The notes: generated by a model not told the origin, from the letters alone. DNA of 64,000 nucleotides from CAWBBA01 sp963729795 (GCA_963729795.1 CAVSPC010000016.1:558001-622000); one strand, 5' to 3'; shown: positions 19,028 to 28,200, numbered from the stretch's first letter. Translations and numbers: made by a program.

Positions 19028-20311
19028 ATGGCTGACGGACACGAAAAAGAAGGAGTCTTTTGCACCGCTGCTGACTGCGCCTGGCAGAAGCGGCTGCTTC
19101 ATTTTTTTGTTATCGCCGGCCCAGGGTGCATGGCCATGCTCGCCGACACCGACGCGGGTTCCATCGTTACTGCTGCGCAATCGGGGGCCCGATGGGGATA
19201 TCGGTTGCTCTGGCTGCAGATCCTGCTGATCCCTGTCCTTTATCTGGTCCAGGAACTGACTGTGCGTCTGGGTTTGTCCACCGGCAAGGGCCAGGGCAGT
19301 CTCATCCGCGACAACTTCGGGAGCAACTGGGCCCGGTTCACGGGAATCGTCCTTTTTGTTTCCGCCATAGGGGCTCTCATCACAGAGTTTGTCGGAATTG
19401 CCGCGGCAGGCTCTCTTTTTCACATCAGGGCACCATACAGTGTGGGGCTAGGCGTCGTCTTCCTGCTTGGCATAGTGCTGACTGGAAGCTATAGCAGGGT
19501 AGAACGTATCGGGATTGCCGTTGGCCTATTTGAGATCGCTCTGGTGATAGCCGCTTTCATGGCTCACCCCGATGTCAGTACGATCGGGGACGAGTTTTTC
19601 AGCGTGCCCATTATGAATCATGAGTACTTAAAGCTAATTGCTGCCAATGTCGGTGCGGTCATCATGCCATGGATGATTTTTTACCAGCAGAGCGCCATTG
19701 TCGATAAGGGGCTCTGCTGTTCGTGCGAGGATAACTATAATTGCTGCCGTTGGGATACGGCGGTGGGGTCCGTCTTCGCCCAAGTTGTAATGGCTGGCGC
19801 ACTCGTCCTCACTGCTGCAACTATCGGCAAGGTAAATCCGAATGCTCCACTCGATAGCGTTCAGCAGATTGCTTACGCTATCACCCCGTTGATGGGACGG
19901 TTTGGAGGGATGATCCTGTTCGCCGTGGGAATTACCAGCGCGGCGCTGATTGCCTCAATAGTGGTCTCTTTGGCTGCAGCATGGGGGGTGAGCGAAATGT
20001 GGGGTGCCGGAAAGAGCTTTAATATGAGCGTAAAGGAGGCGCCCAGGTTTTATGCTGCCTACGCCTGCGGCATTATCGCAGCAGGACTCTTTGTTCTTAA
20101 AGGGACCCATCTGGTGGAGCTGACCATTCTCGTTGAGATCGTCAATACCCTGATGCTTCCACTTATACTGGGGTTCCTCTTCCTTCTGGCTGCGCGCCTG
20201 CTCCCCGCTGCCATGCGCCTCAAGAGATGGGAGAAGGCAATGTTGATCTCGATCTATGTCACCCTGAGTGTCTTGAGCGTTTTCACGGTCGTAAACATGA
20301 TTGTTGGATAG
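19028..20311 (+). CDS. NRAMP-related divalent metal transporter, variant motifs
   Basis: 427 residues, about 11 helices. The helix-1 metal motif, DPGN in classical NRAMP, is DTDAG here (residues 40-44), and the helix-6 MPH is MPW (MPWMIFYQQSAIVDKG). These changes place it among NRAMP-like proteins whose ions differ from Mn/Fe (some move Mg or Al). A cytosolic loop after DKGL has five Cys in eleven residues. ATG 19028 is preferred over 19010 because GGAAGG lies 5 nt before it. Forms a likely operon with qNor. Confidence 0.75.
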   Translation: MADGHEKEGVFCTAADCAWQKRLLHFFVIAGPGCMAMLADTDAGSIVTAAQSGARWGYRLLWLQILLIPVLYLVQELTVRLGLSTGKGQGSLIRDNFGSNWARFTGIVLFVSAIGALITEFVGIAAAGSLFHIRAPYSVGLGVVFLLGIVLTGSYSRVERIGIAVGLFEIALVIAAFMAHPDVSTIGDEFFSVPIMNHEYLKLIAANVGAVIMPWMIFYQQSAIVDKGLCCSCEDNYNCCRWDTAVGSVFAQVVMAGALVLTAATIGKVNPNAPLDSVQQIAYAITPLMGRFGGMILFAVGITSAALIASIVVSLAAAWGVSEMWGAGKSFNMSVKEAPRFYAAYACGIIAAGLFVLKGTHLVELTILVEIVNTLMLPLILGFLFLLAARLLPAAMRLKRWEKAMLISIYVTLSVLSVFTVVNMIVG

Positions 20312-20529
20312 GAGTTTATTGCGCATTGCCAGTCTTGAGGAGGAAAAGACGAAGGTGGTATAGTGTCTTAATACGCAAGACTCGGTGATCGACGATGAAT
20401 TCTCTCGAAGAGCCGCCCCAAGCGCTTTATCGCTTCCGAGTGAACCCCGCGTCCGGTTGAGACAGGGTAACCACTGTCACTGATTTGGGCTTTGTCAGAT
20501 AAGTGATGAACACAGATCGGTAAAGGGCG

Positions 20530-21306
20530 TCACACCTTTGTTGCCGAGATAAAGAGGGATTGGGCAGATCTTCCGAGAAACGGCATCCGTTCAAGAATGT
20601 CGCCTGCCTTTATAAAAACTGGAATCAGCGAATCAGGCGTGTTAGGGAGAAGAAAATCGAGATACTCGACTCGGACATGACTAAATCCCGCCCGGGCCAG
20701 CTTTTTTGCGATCCATTTCCCCGTAAAAGCCATTTCCTGGGGTTCCAGGCGAACCAGTTTGCGAACCAAGCCGATCTTGAAAATTGAAAAAACGATTGGA
20801 TTGTATAGGTTTGGCTCCCAAAAGACCAACTTGCCGCCAGGTAAGAGCAGATTCTTCAATCTGGGAAATACACTGCCCAAATCTCCATAAAGGTGGTGGA
20901 GAATCCCATTGCCGACGATGTAATCGAATTGACAGCCGAGTTGTTTCTCGAGATCCGGCCTACTGACGTCAAGAATCTCAAATGATAGATTCGGGACCCG
21001 GTGATTGCGGCGGGCTTCCTCAATAAAATCTTTGCAAATGTCGGTGGCCAACACATGAGAGCCCTCATGTTCAGCCAGCAGCTTACTCATATACCCAGTC
21101 CCACACCCCAGTTCCAAAATCCTGTGCGGCCGGCTGACGTCCATTTCAGCTACCATGCGTTGGCACCGGCGGTAGCTCCTCACCTCCCACGCCTTAGTTG
21201 GGAGAAAACACTGATTGTAGCCTCTATCATCGGCAATTGCTCGCACGACACTCTCCAGGACAAGGCATGCTTGGTTTTGCAACTGTTCAGCGCAACCAGG
21301 ATTCAC
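20530..21306 (-). CDS. Class I SAM-dependent methyltransferase
   Basis: 258 residues. Motif I is ILELGCGTGYMS at about residues 63-74, followed by VLATDIC, the FDYIVGNGILHHLYGD motif and LLLPGGKLVFWEPN, the methyltransferase-11/25 pattern. The N-terminal 40 residues with many Gln and Cys look weakly conserved, and the start (GTG 21306) is uncertain. It is the last gene in the minus-strand sugar cluster, so a role in modifying a surface glycan or lipid is likely but inferred. Confidence 0.78.
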   Translation of the reverse strand: MNPGCAEQLQNQACLVLESVVRAIADDRGYNQCFLPTKAWEVRSYRRCQRMVAEMDVSRPHRILELGCGTGYMSKLLAEHEGSHVLATDICKDFIEEARRNHRVPNLSFEILDVSRPDLEKQLGCQFDYIVGNGILHHLYGDLGSVFPRLKNLLLPGGKLVFWEPNLYNPIVFSIFKIGLVRKLVRLEPQEMAFTGKWIAKKLARAGFSHVRVEYLDFLLPNTPDSLIPVFIKAGDILERMPFLGRSAQSLFISATKV

Positions 21307-21509
21307 CGTCCCGCGGCACGCGGGATGCGCCGAGAACGCAGAGAAAGATTAGTCTGTTCAGCTCCACATGAGTAACCGGCGGGTACATTCAGTCAGGTAT
21401 TGCCATGACTGTCACAGACCAATAATTCCCGTGTCCCATCGCTTAGACGTGCAAAGAAAACAGAATTCTCCGCGGCCTCTGCGTTCTCTGCGGTGACTGA
21501 TTCTAGGCC
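21307..21509. repeat. Inverted pair of a TCTCTGCGTTCTC-like repeat
   Basis: GAGAACGCAGAGA at about 21331-21343 and CTCTGCGTTCTCTGCGG at about 21477-21493 are inverted copies about 135 bp apart, lying between the methyltransferase and the radical SAM gene. The pair may bound a small degenerate element; no ORF between them. Confidence 0.4.
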
Positions 21510-22970
21510 TCATTTCCTCAGCAACCGATCTCTCAGAATTCTCATCAAAAAAGGCGGATACAAAAGCCCGTTTCTGAAAAGCAGCGTATCCTTCAGAAGT
21601 GTGAAGAATTTTGCTCGCACAAATGTGCTGTAAAAGCGCTTCTCCCTTGTCATCAGATCGCTCTCGGAAAAGTCTGGGGTGACAATAAACGGCCTATACA
21701 AGATGTTGTTGTCATCTTCCTTAGAATGAAGAATCGTCCAATCATTCTTGATACAATCTTCATACAATTTGGTGCCTGGCAGAGGATTGGCAAAGGCCGC
21801 GGCCGCGCCGTTCAGCGGCAAGGTCTTCAGTTGCCGCAGAGTCTTCTGGAATTTTTCCTCGGTTTCTCCGGGCATCCCGATAATGTAAAAAGCGGTGACC
21901 ACGAGGCCGATTTCGGCTGCGATTTTAGTCACGGTCTCAATCTTCTGGTCGGTGAGCCGTTTTCCTATAACCTTATTTCTTAACTCCTCATCTCCGCTCT
22001 CTATAGCCACGCAGATTCCTTTGCATCCTGCCGCCTTCATCGCGGAGAGAACCTCTTTATCAAGCGTATTAATAGAGATGCCATTGGGGGTATTCCATCG
22101 AATTCTAACATTGGATCGCCGTATGGCTTCGCATATTTCCATGACCCGATTTTTGCTGAACGTAAAATTGTCGTCCATGATGAACAGGTCCTGGACATTA
22201 TATTGTTGTTTCAAATGCAGAATTTCACCCAAGACATTTTCAGGGCTCCGCGAACGCCAACGCGGACCGTGTATTTTGTACATACTGCAGAAATTGCAGC
22301 GATTCGGGCATGATCGACTGGTGAGGATTGAAGCGGACCTTTTCAGTCCCAGGCCGTGAAGCACGCTTTTCCGCGTTAAATACGCCTCGAAATCTATAAG
22401 GTCACGGGCAGGGAACGGAATGTGGTCCAGATCTTTTATGTACGAAAGTTTCGGTGTGACCACTACTTCGCCGCTTCTCGAGAAAGCGACCCCTTCGATC
22501 TTCAGCAGGGAGTCAGTGGAATCCGACAGAGCGTTCAATAAATCCAGCAGCGAGCGTTCCCCTTCTCCGATCACGCAATAATCAATTAAGCCGCTCTTAA
22601 TAACTTCTTCAGGAAACAATGATGGATAAGTGCCACCGGCAATAAGGGTTACTCCCGGAAATCTGTGCCTGATGTCCCGGGCAAGCCTCAGAAAGTCGTC
22701 CTTCTTCTTGCTGAACATACAGGTAATGCCAATGACGTCAGGTTGAAATGTGTCTATCTCCTCAGATATTTTCTCCGCGGTGAGGCCATACCAGTACAAG
22801 TTATGATTGATCTTTTGCACACGCTTGTCGGCCAAGCTGTCCAAGATGCCCACTTCGTGGCTGGAAAACTTTCGGACGTAGGATGCCAAGTACAGAAGAC
22901 CCAAGGGTTCAGTTATTTGCATCCAAGGGGTTTGATAGGTAACCGGTGGGTTGACAAGGAGTAGCCTCAA
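21510..22970 (-). CDS. B12-binding-domain radical SAM enzyme
   Basis: 486 residues. An N-terminal Rossmann-like cobalamin-binding domain (LLLVNPPV ... GLLYLASYVR, LIAGGTYPSLFPEE) is followed by the radical SAM domain with CPNRCNFC (Cys 221, 225, 228) binding the 4Fe-4S cluster, MDDNFTFSK and AIESGDEELR. Family members perform methylations or other radical chemistry on inactive carbons, often on lipids, antibiotics or sugars. Start is TTG 22970 with GAGGA 8 nt upstream. It sits 34 bp after the epimerase-glycosyltransferase gene, supporting a joint operon for an unusual surface structure. Confidence 0.88.
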   Translation of the reverse strand: MRLLLVNPPVTYQTPWMQITEPLGLLYLASYVRKFSSHEVGILDSLADKRVQKINHNLYWYGLTAEKISEEIDTFQPDVIGITCMFSKKKDDFLRLARDIRHRFPGVTLIAGGTYPSLFPEEVIKSGLIDYCVIGEGERSLLDLLNALSDSTDSLLKIEGVAFSRSGEVVVTPKLSYIKDLDHIPFPARDLIDFEAYLTRKSVLHGLGLKRSASILTSRSCPNRCNFCSMYKIHGPRWRSRSPENVLGEILHLKQQYNVQDLFIMDDNFTFSKNRVMEICEAIRRSNVRIRWNTPNGISINTLDKEVLSAMKAAGCKGICVAIESGDEELRNKVIGKRLTDQKIETVTKIAAEIGLVVTAFYIIGMPGETEEKFQKTLRQLKTLPLNGAAAAFANPLPGTKLYEDCIKNDWTILHSKEDDNNILYRPFIVTPDFSESDLMTREKRFYSTFVRAKFFTLLKDTLLFRNGLLYPPFLMRILRDRLLRK

Positions 22971-23004
22971 TCAATTATTCCTCATACAGGTCCGTGAGCT
23001 TGGA

Positions 23005-25053
23005 TCAGATGGTTCGTCTCTCACCATGCCGACCTCGAACAGAAATTTTCGCGACGTTAATGAATTCGTTAATGTCGTCAGGGGAGTCTATGATTTCGTT
23101 TCCCTTCATGACTCTCGAACGGATGTAACGCGGCCGATTTTTTACCTCCTCAAGCACTTTTCCCAGGTAATCCCCTAATATGCTGAGCGACAAGAGTTGG
23201 ATTCCACCCAGTCCCAGGATCAGAATAATGACAGTCGGTATGCCCTTGGCATTTGCCGGTGGATAAAGCAAAGCAGATCCCAGATAAAACAGGCCCATAA
23301 TCAGACTGACTGCAAACATGATGGCTCCAAGCCTTTGAATATATTCCAACGGCTTGATGCTGAACGAGAAGATCGCTTTTTTCGCCCACCAGATGTTCTT
23401 AAGAAAATTATTTGTTGACCTGCCGAACATACGCTCGGGCCTCACGTATAGGACTCCCGTTTGCCTGAACCCCGCCCAAGCTCTCAGTCCTCTCAGAAAA
23501 ATGTCCTTCTCGGGGAACTTAACGATGTAGTCCACTACCTTTCTATCAATTAAGGAAAAGTCTCCTGCATCAACAGGTATTTCTACGTCGGACAAATGTC
23601 GAAAAACGCGGTAAAACAACTTATACAGGAACTGTAAGTGTAAAGGTGCCACTCGCCTTGTTCTGATGCCGTAAACCACTTCAAAACCTTCATCCCACTT
23701 TTTGATAAAGTCCGAGATCAACTCCGGTGGGTCTTGAAGATCGCCATCCAGCAGCACCACCGCATCACCGGTGGCAATCTCCATGCCACTCAAAAATGCG
23801 GACTGTGAACCGAAATTGCGAGAGTGAGAGATCCCTATCACGTGAGGATCACGGTGGCACAGTTGGCAGATCACTTCTTCATCTTCTGTCGGGCTACGAT
23901 CATTGACGAACACGATCTCGTATTCTACGCCTTCGGCCTCGAAGACTTTCACGAGCCGCTCGTGCATAATCGGGATCGCCTCATGGTCACGATAACAGGC
24001 AATGATAGCGGAGACTCGTCTAGTAGTTTTCGGGACCGGTGCAAATCGAATGATCTTTTTTGCCGCGTTCTCCCACAGTCCGGCCAGTTTCAGACCTTCA
24101 TCGAACGTGATCCGATGTTGCCATCCCATTTTCTGCAAGGCAAGACTCGGATTGCCGAACCATTCCGATAAGTCCCACTTGCGATTTCCCATACTTCCGA
24201 ATTTTGGCTCTGCCTTCACATCAAAAATGCGTCTTGCGATCTCGGCAACTTCTTCGAGAGAAGTCTTTGTCCCTGATGCGATGTTGATTGAAAGCCCCGG
24301 TTCAGTCTTGCACACTGTCAGGGCGGCCTTCACCAATGCTCTCATGCAGTCGTCTATGTATACGAAATCTCGTGAAATATTACGATCGACAAACGGCGGA
24401 AATGTCCCGTTTAAGACATTTGTCAGTAACACCGGTATGAGACGGTCACGCTCTTCCCACGGTCCATAAACGGAGTAAAGTCTCAGATTCACACACGGAA
24501 AGCCCTTGATTCTGCCGTAGTACTTTACGAGATACGAACCGGCTGCCTTGGATACTGCATAATGGCTATTGGGTAGGAGCTCGTCCGATTCATCGGGAGC
24601 CGAGCAATTCAAACCGTACTCGGAAGAGCTTCCCGCCTGCACGAAGGCATCACATCCGTGTTCAAGCAAAGATCGAATCAGATGTAATGTTCCCAAATAG
24701 TTTACATCGTGAATGCGAAGCGCATCGCTCTGTCTTTCATATCCGCCATAAGCGGCCAAATTGAATACTGTTCTCGGGTTCAGTTGAGAAACGACGTCAG
24801 CCACCTTGTTTGAATACGTAATATCTACCGACAAGCAAGGGTGAAAGCTGTTGGGCGAGTTAGCCAACCTCCAACTGCTCCCTACGTCTCGGGACACTCC
24901 GTACACATCGTCGCGAAGACTCGACAGCCGGAAAAAAAGATTTGCGCCTATGAAGCCGGATGCGCCGAAAATAGCGATGGGACCGGAGAGCCGCAGAGCA
25001 TTTTCGCGATCGGCATCATTCCAATAGTCGGGAAATAGGGAATTGTCAGTCAT
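23005..25053 (-). CDS. NAD-dependent sugar epimerase fused to a DPM1/GtrB-type glycosyltransferase
   Basis: 682 residues. Residues about 24-320 form an extended SDR epimerase/dehydratase (IFGASGFIGANL with GxxGxxG, SSSEYG, and the catalytic YAVSK). After a short linker, residues about 335-560 form a family 2 transferase (SAIIACYRDHE, FVNDRSPTED, DGDLQDPPE) followed by two membrane helices, as in polyprenyl-phosphate glycosyltransferases such as GtrB/ArnC. So one polypeptide would make a nucleotide sugar and load it on a lipid carrier. ATG 25053 is chosen from the domain start; its ribosome-binding site is weak. Confidence 0.85.
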   Translation of the reverse strand: MTDNSLFPDYWNDADRENALRLSGPIAIFGASGFIGANLFFRLSSLRDDVYGVSRDVGSSWRLANSPNSFHPCLSVDITYSNKVADVVSQLNPRTVFNLAAYGGYERQSDALRIHDVNYLGTLHLIRSLLEHGCDAFVQAGSSSEYGLNCSAPDESDELLPNSHYAVSKAAGSYLVKYYGRIKGFPCVNLRLYSVYGPWEERDRLIPVLLTNVLNGTFPPFVDRNISRDFVYIDDCMRALVKAALTVCKTEPGLSINIASGTKTSLEEVAEIARRIFDVKAEPKFGSMGNRKWDLSEWFGNPSLALQKMGWQHRITFDEGLKLAGLWENAAKKIIRFAPVPKTTRRVSAIIACYRDHEAIPIMHERLVKVFEAEGVEYEIVFVNDRSPTEDEEVICQLCHRDPHVIGISHSRNFGSQSAFLSGMEIATGDAVVLLDGDLQDPPELISDFIKKWDEGFEVVYGIRTRRVAPLHLQFLYKLFYRVFRHLSDVEIPVDAGDFSLIDRKVVDYIVKFPEKDIFLRGLRAWAGFRQTGVLYVRPERMFGRSTNNFLKNIWWAKKAIFSFSIKPLEYIQRLGAIMFAVSLIMGLFYLGSALLYPPANAKGIPTVIILILGLGGIQLLSLSILGDYLGKVLEEVKNRPRYIRSRVMKGNEIIDSPDDINEFINVAKISVRGRHGERRTI

Positions 25054-25153
25054 GGACGCGGCCCTGTAGAATGTCTCCGAAAAAGGATTCGACCCAAGAA
25101 GAGGACCCTCCCGGACCCTCAGGCGTAAAAATAGCGAGACTCTCAGAATTTGA

Positions 25154-25201
25154 GAGCCCCAGCGGGGCTCAATGACAGTAGCCCGGCAATTCATTGCCGG
25201 G
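25154..25201. repeat. Two adjacent REP-like palindromes
   Basis: GAGCCCC-AGC-GGGGCTC (25154-25170) and CCCGGCAAT-TC-ATTGCCGGG (25182-25201). The second recurs, nearly identical, at about 35753-35772 next to another GAGCCCC...GGGGC hairpin, so the pair is a dispersed unit. Confidence 0.65.
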
Positions 25202-25223
25202 GGACGACGAGCAATGATTGAGT

Positions 25224-25279
25224 TCTTCGTCCCCAGGGCGCCCGAAGGACGAGTCCTTCGGGCGCCCTGGGGACGAAGA
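25224..25279. repeat. Perfect 27-bp-arm palindrome
   Basis: The arm at 25224-25250 is the exact reverse complement of 25253-25279, with only GA between them. The arms contain TCGTCCCCAGGGCGCCC and its mirror. No T-tract follows. It lies between the divergence-free ends of the transketolase and epimerase genes, in a 390-bp spacer with no coding potential. Confidence 0.8.
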
Positions 25280-25443
25280 GAGTACTCTTGGCCGCTTATT
25301 CCCGGCGATAAATCGCAGGGCTACTATCGGGATGTCCGTCCAGGACAGCAACGCTTCAGCAATCAATCAACCTTATTCTAAAGCCTATGCCTCCCCGGAC
25401 TCTTTGAAAGGCCAGACAGAACTAGCCTGTATCGTTTTACTTT

Positions 25444-26394
25444 TCAATCAGAATTAGCGAGACGGCGGAAAGCCTTTCTTTCAGACTTCGCTATCAATTT
25501 CGCGGCGATGCCTTGCGCGGAAAGGCCCGCTTTGTCCCGCAAAAAGTGAACACTGCCGCATACGCAGGGCATCTCATCGGGAATTCCCAAACGAAGAACT
25601 TTGCATGGAAAGCCGTTTTCCGCAGCCACTTCTGAAACCAAAGATCCAAGTCCACCACATAGGTAGTGCTCTTCAACCGAGGCGACCAGAGGAAACTGTT
25701 CGAGCAATCGGGTGAGGTCGTCCGTAGGAGCCGGCCGAAGCGATGATACAACCGCCACAGTAGCCTCAAAGCCCTTCTCGGCCAGAATTGTAGCCGCTTG
25801 TAGTGCTTCGCAACTTATGTTTCCGATAGACACGACCAAAAGATCTGGGCCTTCCCGCACGATTTCCACGCGTCCCAGGCCGAATCTGCCGTCCAAATTC
25901 GGCAATGTCCAGTTATCCTGCTTACTCATTCTATAATAAATAGGTCCGGAAATGTCATAGGTCCTATGTAAAGCACTTACTGCCTGCGCATCATCGGCCG
26001 GTACTATTACGGTGAGTCCAGGCTGGACACGCGCTATTGCCAAATCTTCGAGAGCATGATGCGTGAAGCCTGCGTGGCCGTATTCGAAGCCACCTCCGAC
26101 TCCGATGATTCGGACAGGCAGATTGTGCAGAATCGGTCCGTTGCGCATCTGTTCGTAACCGCGCATGGAGGCGAAAGTTGCGATGGAATATACAAAGGGG
26201 ATGTACCCCGAAGCTGCCAGGCCCGTAGCCAAACCGATCATGTTGGCTTCGGCCACTCCGACGTTAAAAAAACGCGATGGATAAGCTTGGGCAAACTCTT
26301 CCAGAACCATGAAACCGAGGTCTGCGGTCAACAAAATGATCCGGTCGTCGGATTCAGCTATTTCGCAAAGTGTTTGAGCAAAAGCATGTCTCAC
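25444..26394 (-). CDS. Transketolase, C-terminal half (split enzyme)
   Basis: 316 residues covering the pyrimidine-binding and C-terminal domains: ILLTADLG, FNVGVAEANMIGLATGLAASG (with the catalytic Glu), GGGFEYGHAGFTHHALEDLA and VSSLRPAPTDDL. It pairs with the N-terminal half encoded just upstream; the two overlap by ATGA, indicating translational coupling. Split transketolases of this kind are frequent in surface-polysaccharide clusters, where they transfer two-carbon ketol units to build branched or unusual sugars. Thiamine diphosphate is bound at the subunit interface. Confidence 0.9.
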   Translation of the reverse strand: MRHAFAQTLCEIAESDDRIILLTADLGFMVLEEFAQAYPSRFFNVGVAEANMIGLATGLAASGYIPFVYSIATFASMRGYEQMRNGPILHNLPVRIIGVGGGFEYGHAGFTHHALEDLAIARVQPGLTVIVPADDAQAVSALHRTYDISGPIYYRMSKQDNWTLPNLDGRFGLGRVEIVREGPDLLVVSIGNISCEALQAATILAEKGFEATVAVVSSLRPAPTDDLTRLLEQFPLVASVEEHYLCGGLGSLVSEVAAENGFPCKVLRLGIPDEMPCVCGSVHFLRDKAGLSAQGIAAKLIAKSERKAFRRLANSD

Positions 26395-27203
26395 GGGGCA
26401 TCGGCCTCCTCGATCTCACGCATGGCTTGAATATATTGTTCGTCGGACAAGGGCAGGTAATGCCACTCCACTTTGCCCTCCATGAATGACACCCCTTTAC
26501 CGCTGGTGGTATTCGCAATTATTACTTTCGGCGGGCCGCCGGCAGTGTCTAGTCCCCGAATTGTCTGCCGAATCTCTGCCCTGTTGTGCCCGTCCACTTC
26601 GTGAACCTCCCAACCGAAGGTTGCCCATTTTTCTCCGAGGGGACTCAGGTCAATGACATCCTTGGTTTTTCCAAAAGCCTGTTGTCCATTATTGTCAACT
26701 ATGGCTATCAGGTTCGAAAGATTGTGATGAGCGGCGAACATGACCGTTTCCCACAAGGATCCTTCATTGCATTCCGCGTCACTCGCCAGCACGAAAATTC
26801 GGTAGGACGTGCCGCTCAATCTTGACGCTAGGGCCACGCCCGCTCCAATGCTTAGACCGTGGCCGAGAGATCCGGTAGAAAACTCGATGCCTTCAAGGCT
26901 ATGTTCCGGATGGACCCCCAGCAGGCTTCCATCGCAGCAATAGGTCTGTAACTGGTCTCTGTTAAGAGTGCCGTTGAGGCAAAGGGCGGCGTACAGTGCC
27001 AGCGCGGCATGTCCTTTGGACAGTATAAAGCGATCGCGCAACGGGTCATTCGTACCCGGTAAATTCAATTCACCTTCAAACAGCACAGCGATAATGTCGG
27101 CCACGGACAAGGCCGAACCTATATGTCCGACATAGGCTCGTTTGGACTCTTCAATGATAATCCTGCGAACACTGTTCGGGGGAAACGGTGGATATGCGGT
27201 CAT
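26391..27203 (-). CDS. Transketolase, N-terminal half (split enzyme)
   Basis: 270 residues from ATG 27203. Visible are YVGHIGSALSVADI, ILSKGHAALALYA, STGSLGHGLSIGAG and the ThDP-diphosphate/Mg motif as SDAECNEG...VDNNGQQ; most relatives have GDGE or SDGE, so the Ala is a small oddity. The start is uncertain: the frame is open 42 codons further up, and no ribosome-binding site is strong. It heads the minus-strand cluster with the epimerase fusion, radical SAM enzyme and methyltransferase. Confidence 0.85.
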   Translation of the reverse strand: MTAYPPFPPNSVRRIIIEESKRAYVGHIGSALSVADIIAVLFEGELNLPGTNDPLRDRFILSKGHAALALYAALCLNGTLNRDQLQTYCCDGSLLGVHPEHSLEGIEFSTGSLGHGLSIGAGVALASRLSGTSYRIFVLASDAECNEGSLWETVMFAAHHNLSNLIAIVDNNGQQAFGKTKDVIDLSPLGEKWATFGWEVHEVDGHNRAEIRQTIRGLDTAGGPPKVIIANTTSGKGVSFMEGKVEWHYLPLSDEQYIQAMREIEEADAP

Positions 27204-27454
27204 GGAGGTATTGATAGCACACGCTCTCGGGTACTTCAACGCATCCCGAAAATTGCCGTTTCTAAAGCAATCGGGCCCGGAAACAGAACTTCCTCCGAGC
27301 ATGAATGAGAGAATAGATGTTAAGAGCAAGATGCCAGGGTCTTACGATCGTCAAACACTGAGAATTGGCAAAGGCCTTGCGCTGATTCAACTTGCCATTT
27401 TCGGGCATTATGATACGCCCTCCGAGAGATTGACTGTACCGGGAGAGGCCCCAG

Positions 27455-27898
27455 ATGAAACTCTTCTACATCCTTCTCGCTCTTGTTGCCGGCGTTTGTG
27501 CCCCTACTCAAGCCGGAATCAATTCTCAATTGCGCCTCTGGACAAATGATCCAGTCTTCGCAGCAATGATTTCGTTCGCAGTAGGTACGGTAGCCCTTCT
27601 ATTCTACGTGCTCCTTCTTCGGATTCCGTGGCCGGCATTAAAGATCGTCTTCTATTCACCGTGGTGGATATGGACAGGAGGTTTCCTGGGCGCTTTCCTG
27701 GTAGCCGCATCAATAATTCTCGTCCCTAAGCTAGGAGCCGCCACGATGTTGGGCATCATGGTTGCGGGTCAGATGGTGGCAGGCGTCGTACTGGATCATT
27801 TTGGTCTCGTTGGGTACGAGGTTCATCCTGCAAACCTTTGGCGCTGTTTAGGGGCCCTTTTGGTAGTTTGTGGCGTAGTTATAGTTAAGAGGTTTTAG
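27455..27898 (+). CDS. DMT-superfamily small transporter (DUF606/YdcZ type)
   Basis: 147 residues and five hydrophobic helices. The pattern ALVAGVCAPTQAGINSQLR in helix 1 and WWIWTGGFLGAFLVAASIILVP in the middle are typical of this half-size drug/metabolite transporter family. GGGAGAGG precedes the ATG by 7 nt. Inner membrane; substrate unknown. It is divergent from the transketolase cluster. Confidence 0.8.
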   Translation: MKLFYILLALVAGVCAPTQAGINSQLRLWTNDPVFAAMISFAVGTVALLFYVLLLRIPWPALKIVFYSPWWIWTGGFLGAFLVAASIILVPKLGAATMLGIMVAGQMVAGVVLDHFGLVGYEVHPANLWRCLGALLVVCGVVIVKRF

Positions 27899-28016
27899 CA
27901 GGCGGATTCTTAAGATCCCGATGCCTTGGGCTCTTGGCAAGGCCGGAGCAGGGTTGACCGGCTGAACGCCTGACTATATTAACATAAGTGGTGGAACGCT
28001 TCCTTGGAGGTGTATC

Positions 28017-28133
28017 ATGAAAGCCCGTAAAGAATGCTGCTGCATAGGAAGCTTTTGCAGGAAATTGAACGACGAATCCGATTGTGCGAAGGCTGGCGGG
28101 AAAGTTGTGAAAGATTGTTCAGAATGCAAGTAA
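28017..28133 (+). CDS. Tiny Cys-rich protein, 38 aa
   Basis: ATG 28017 has GGAGG 6 nt upstream, and the gene is closed by a strong terminator 21 nt after the stop. The product has seven Cys: ECCCIGSFCRK, DCAKAGGKVVKDCSECK. It matches the mature part of the exported protein at 10148-10357 in Cys order and in the GKVVK-x-C-x-EC tail, but lacks the signal peptide. Function unknown; metal or thiol buffering is possible. Confidence 0.7.
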   Translation: MKARKECCCIGSFCRKLNDESDCAKAGGKVVKDCSECK

Positions 28134-28154
28134 TTCGGGTCGAAGAAGCTTCGT

Positions 28155-28200
28155 CGGCGTCAGGGTTCGTACGCAGGTCACCTTGACGCCGTTTTGTTTG
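28155..28200 (+). terminator. Rho-independent terminator
   Basis: CGGCGTCAGGG (28155-28165) pairs with CCTTGACGCCG (28181-28191, one G-U), followed by TTTTGTTTG. It follows the 38-codon Cys-rich gene. Confidence 0.8.

Noticed and set aside
19690..19780. Local double frameshift in the NRAMP-like gene at the five-Cys loop
   Set aside because: The flanking frame is the same on both sides and the loop is only about three residues longer than usual, so a natural insertion is simpler.
25154..25380. CRISPR array or IS element between the epimerase and transketolase genes
   Set aside because: Repeats are palindromes of different sequence without regular spacers, and no transposase frame is present.
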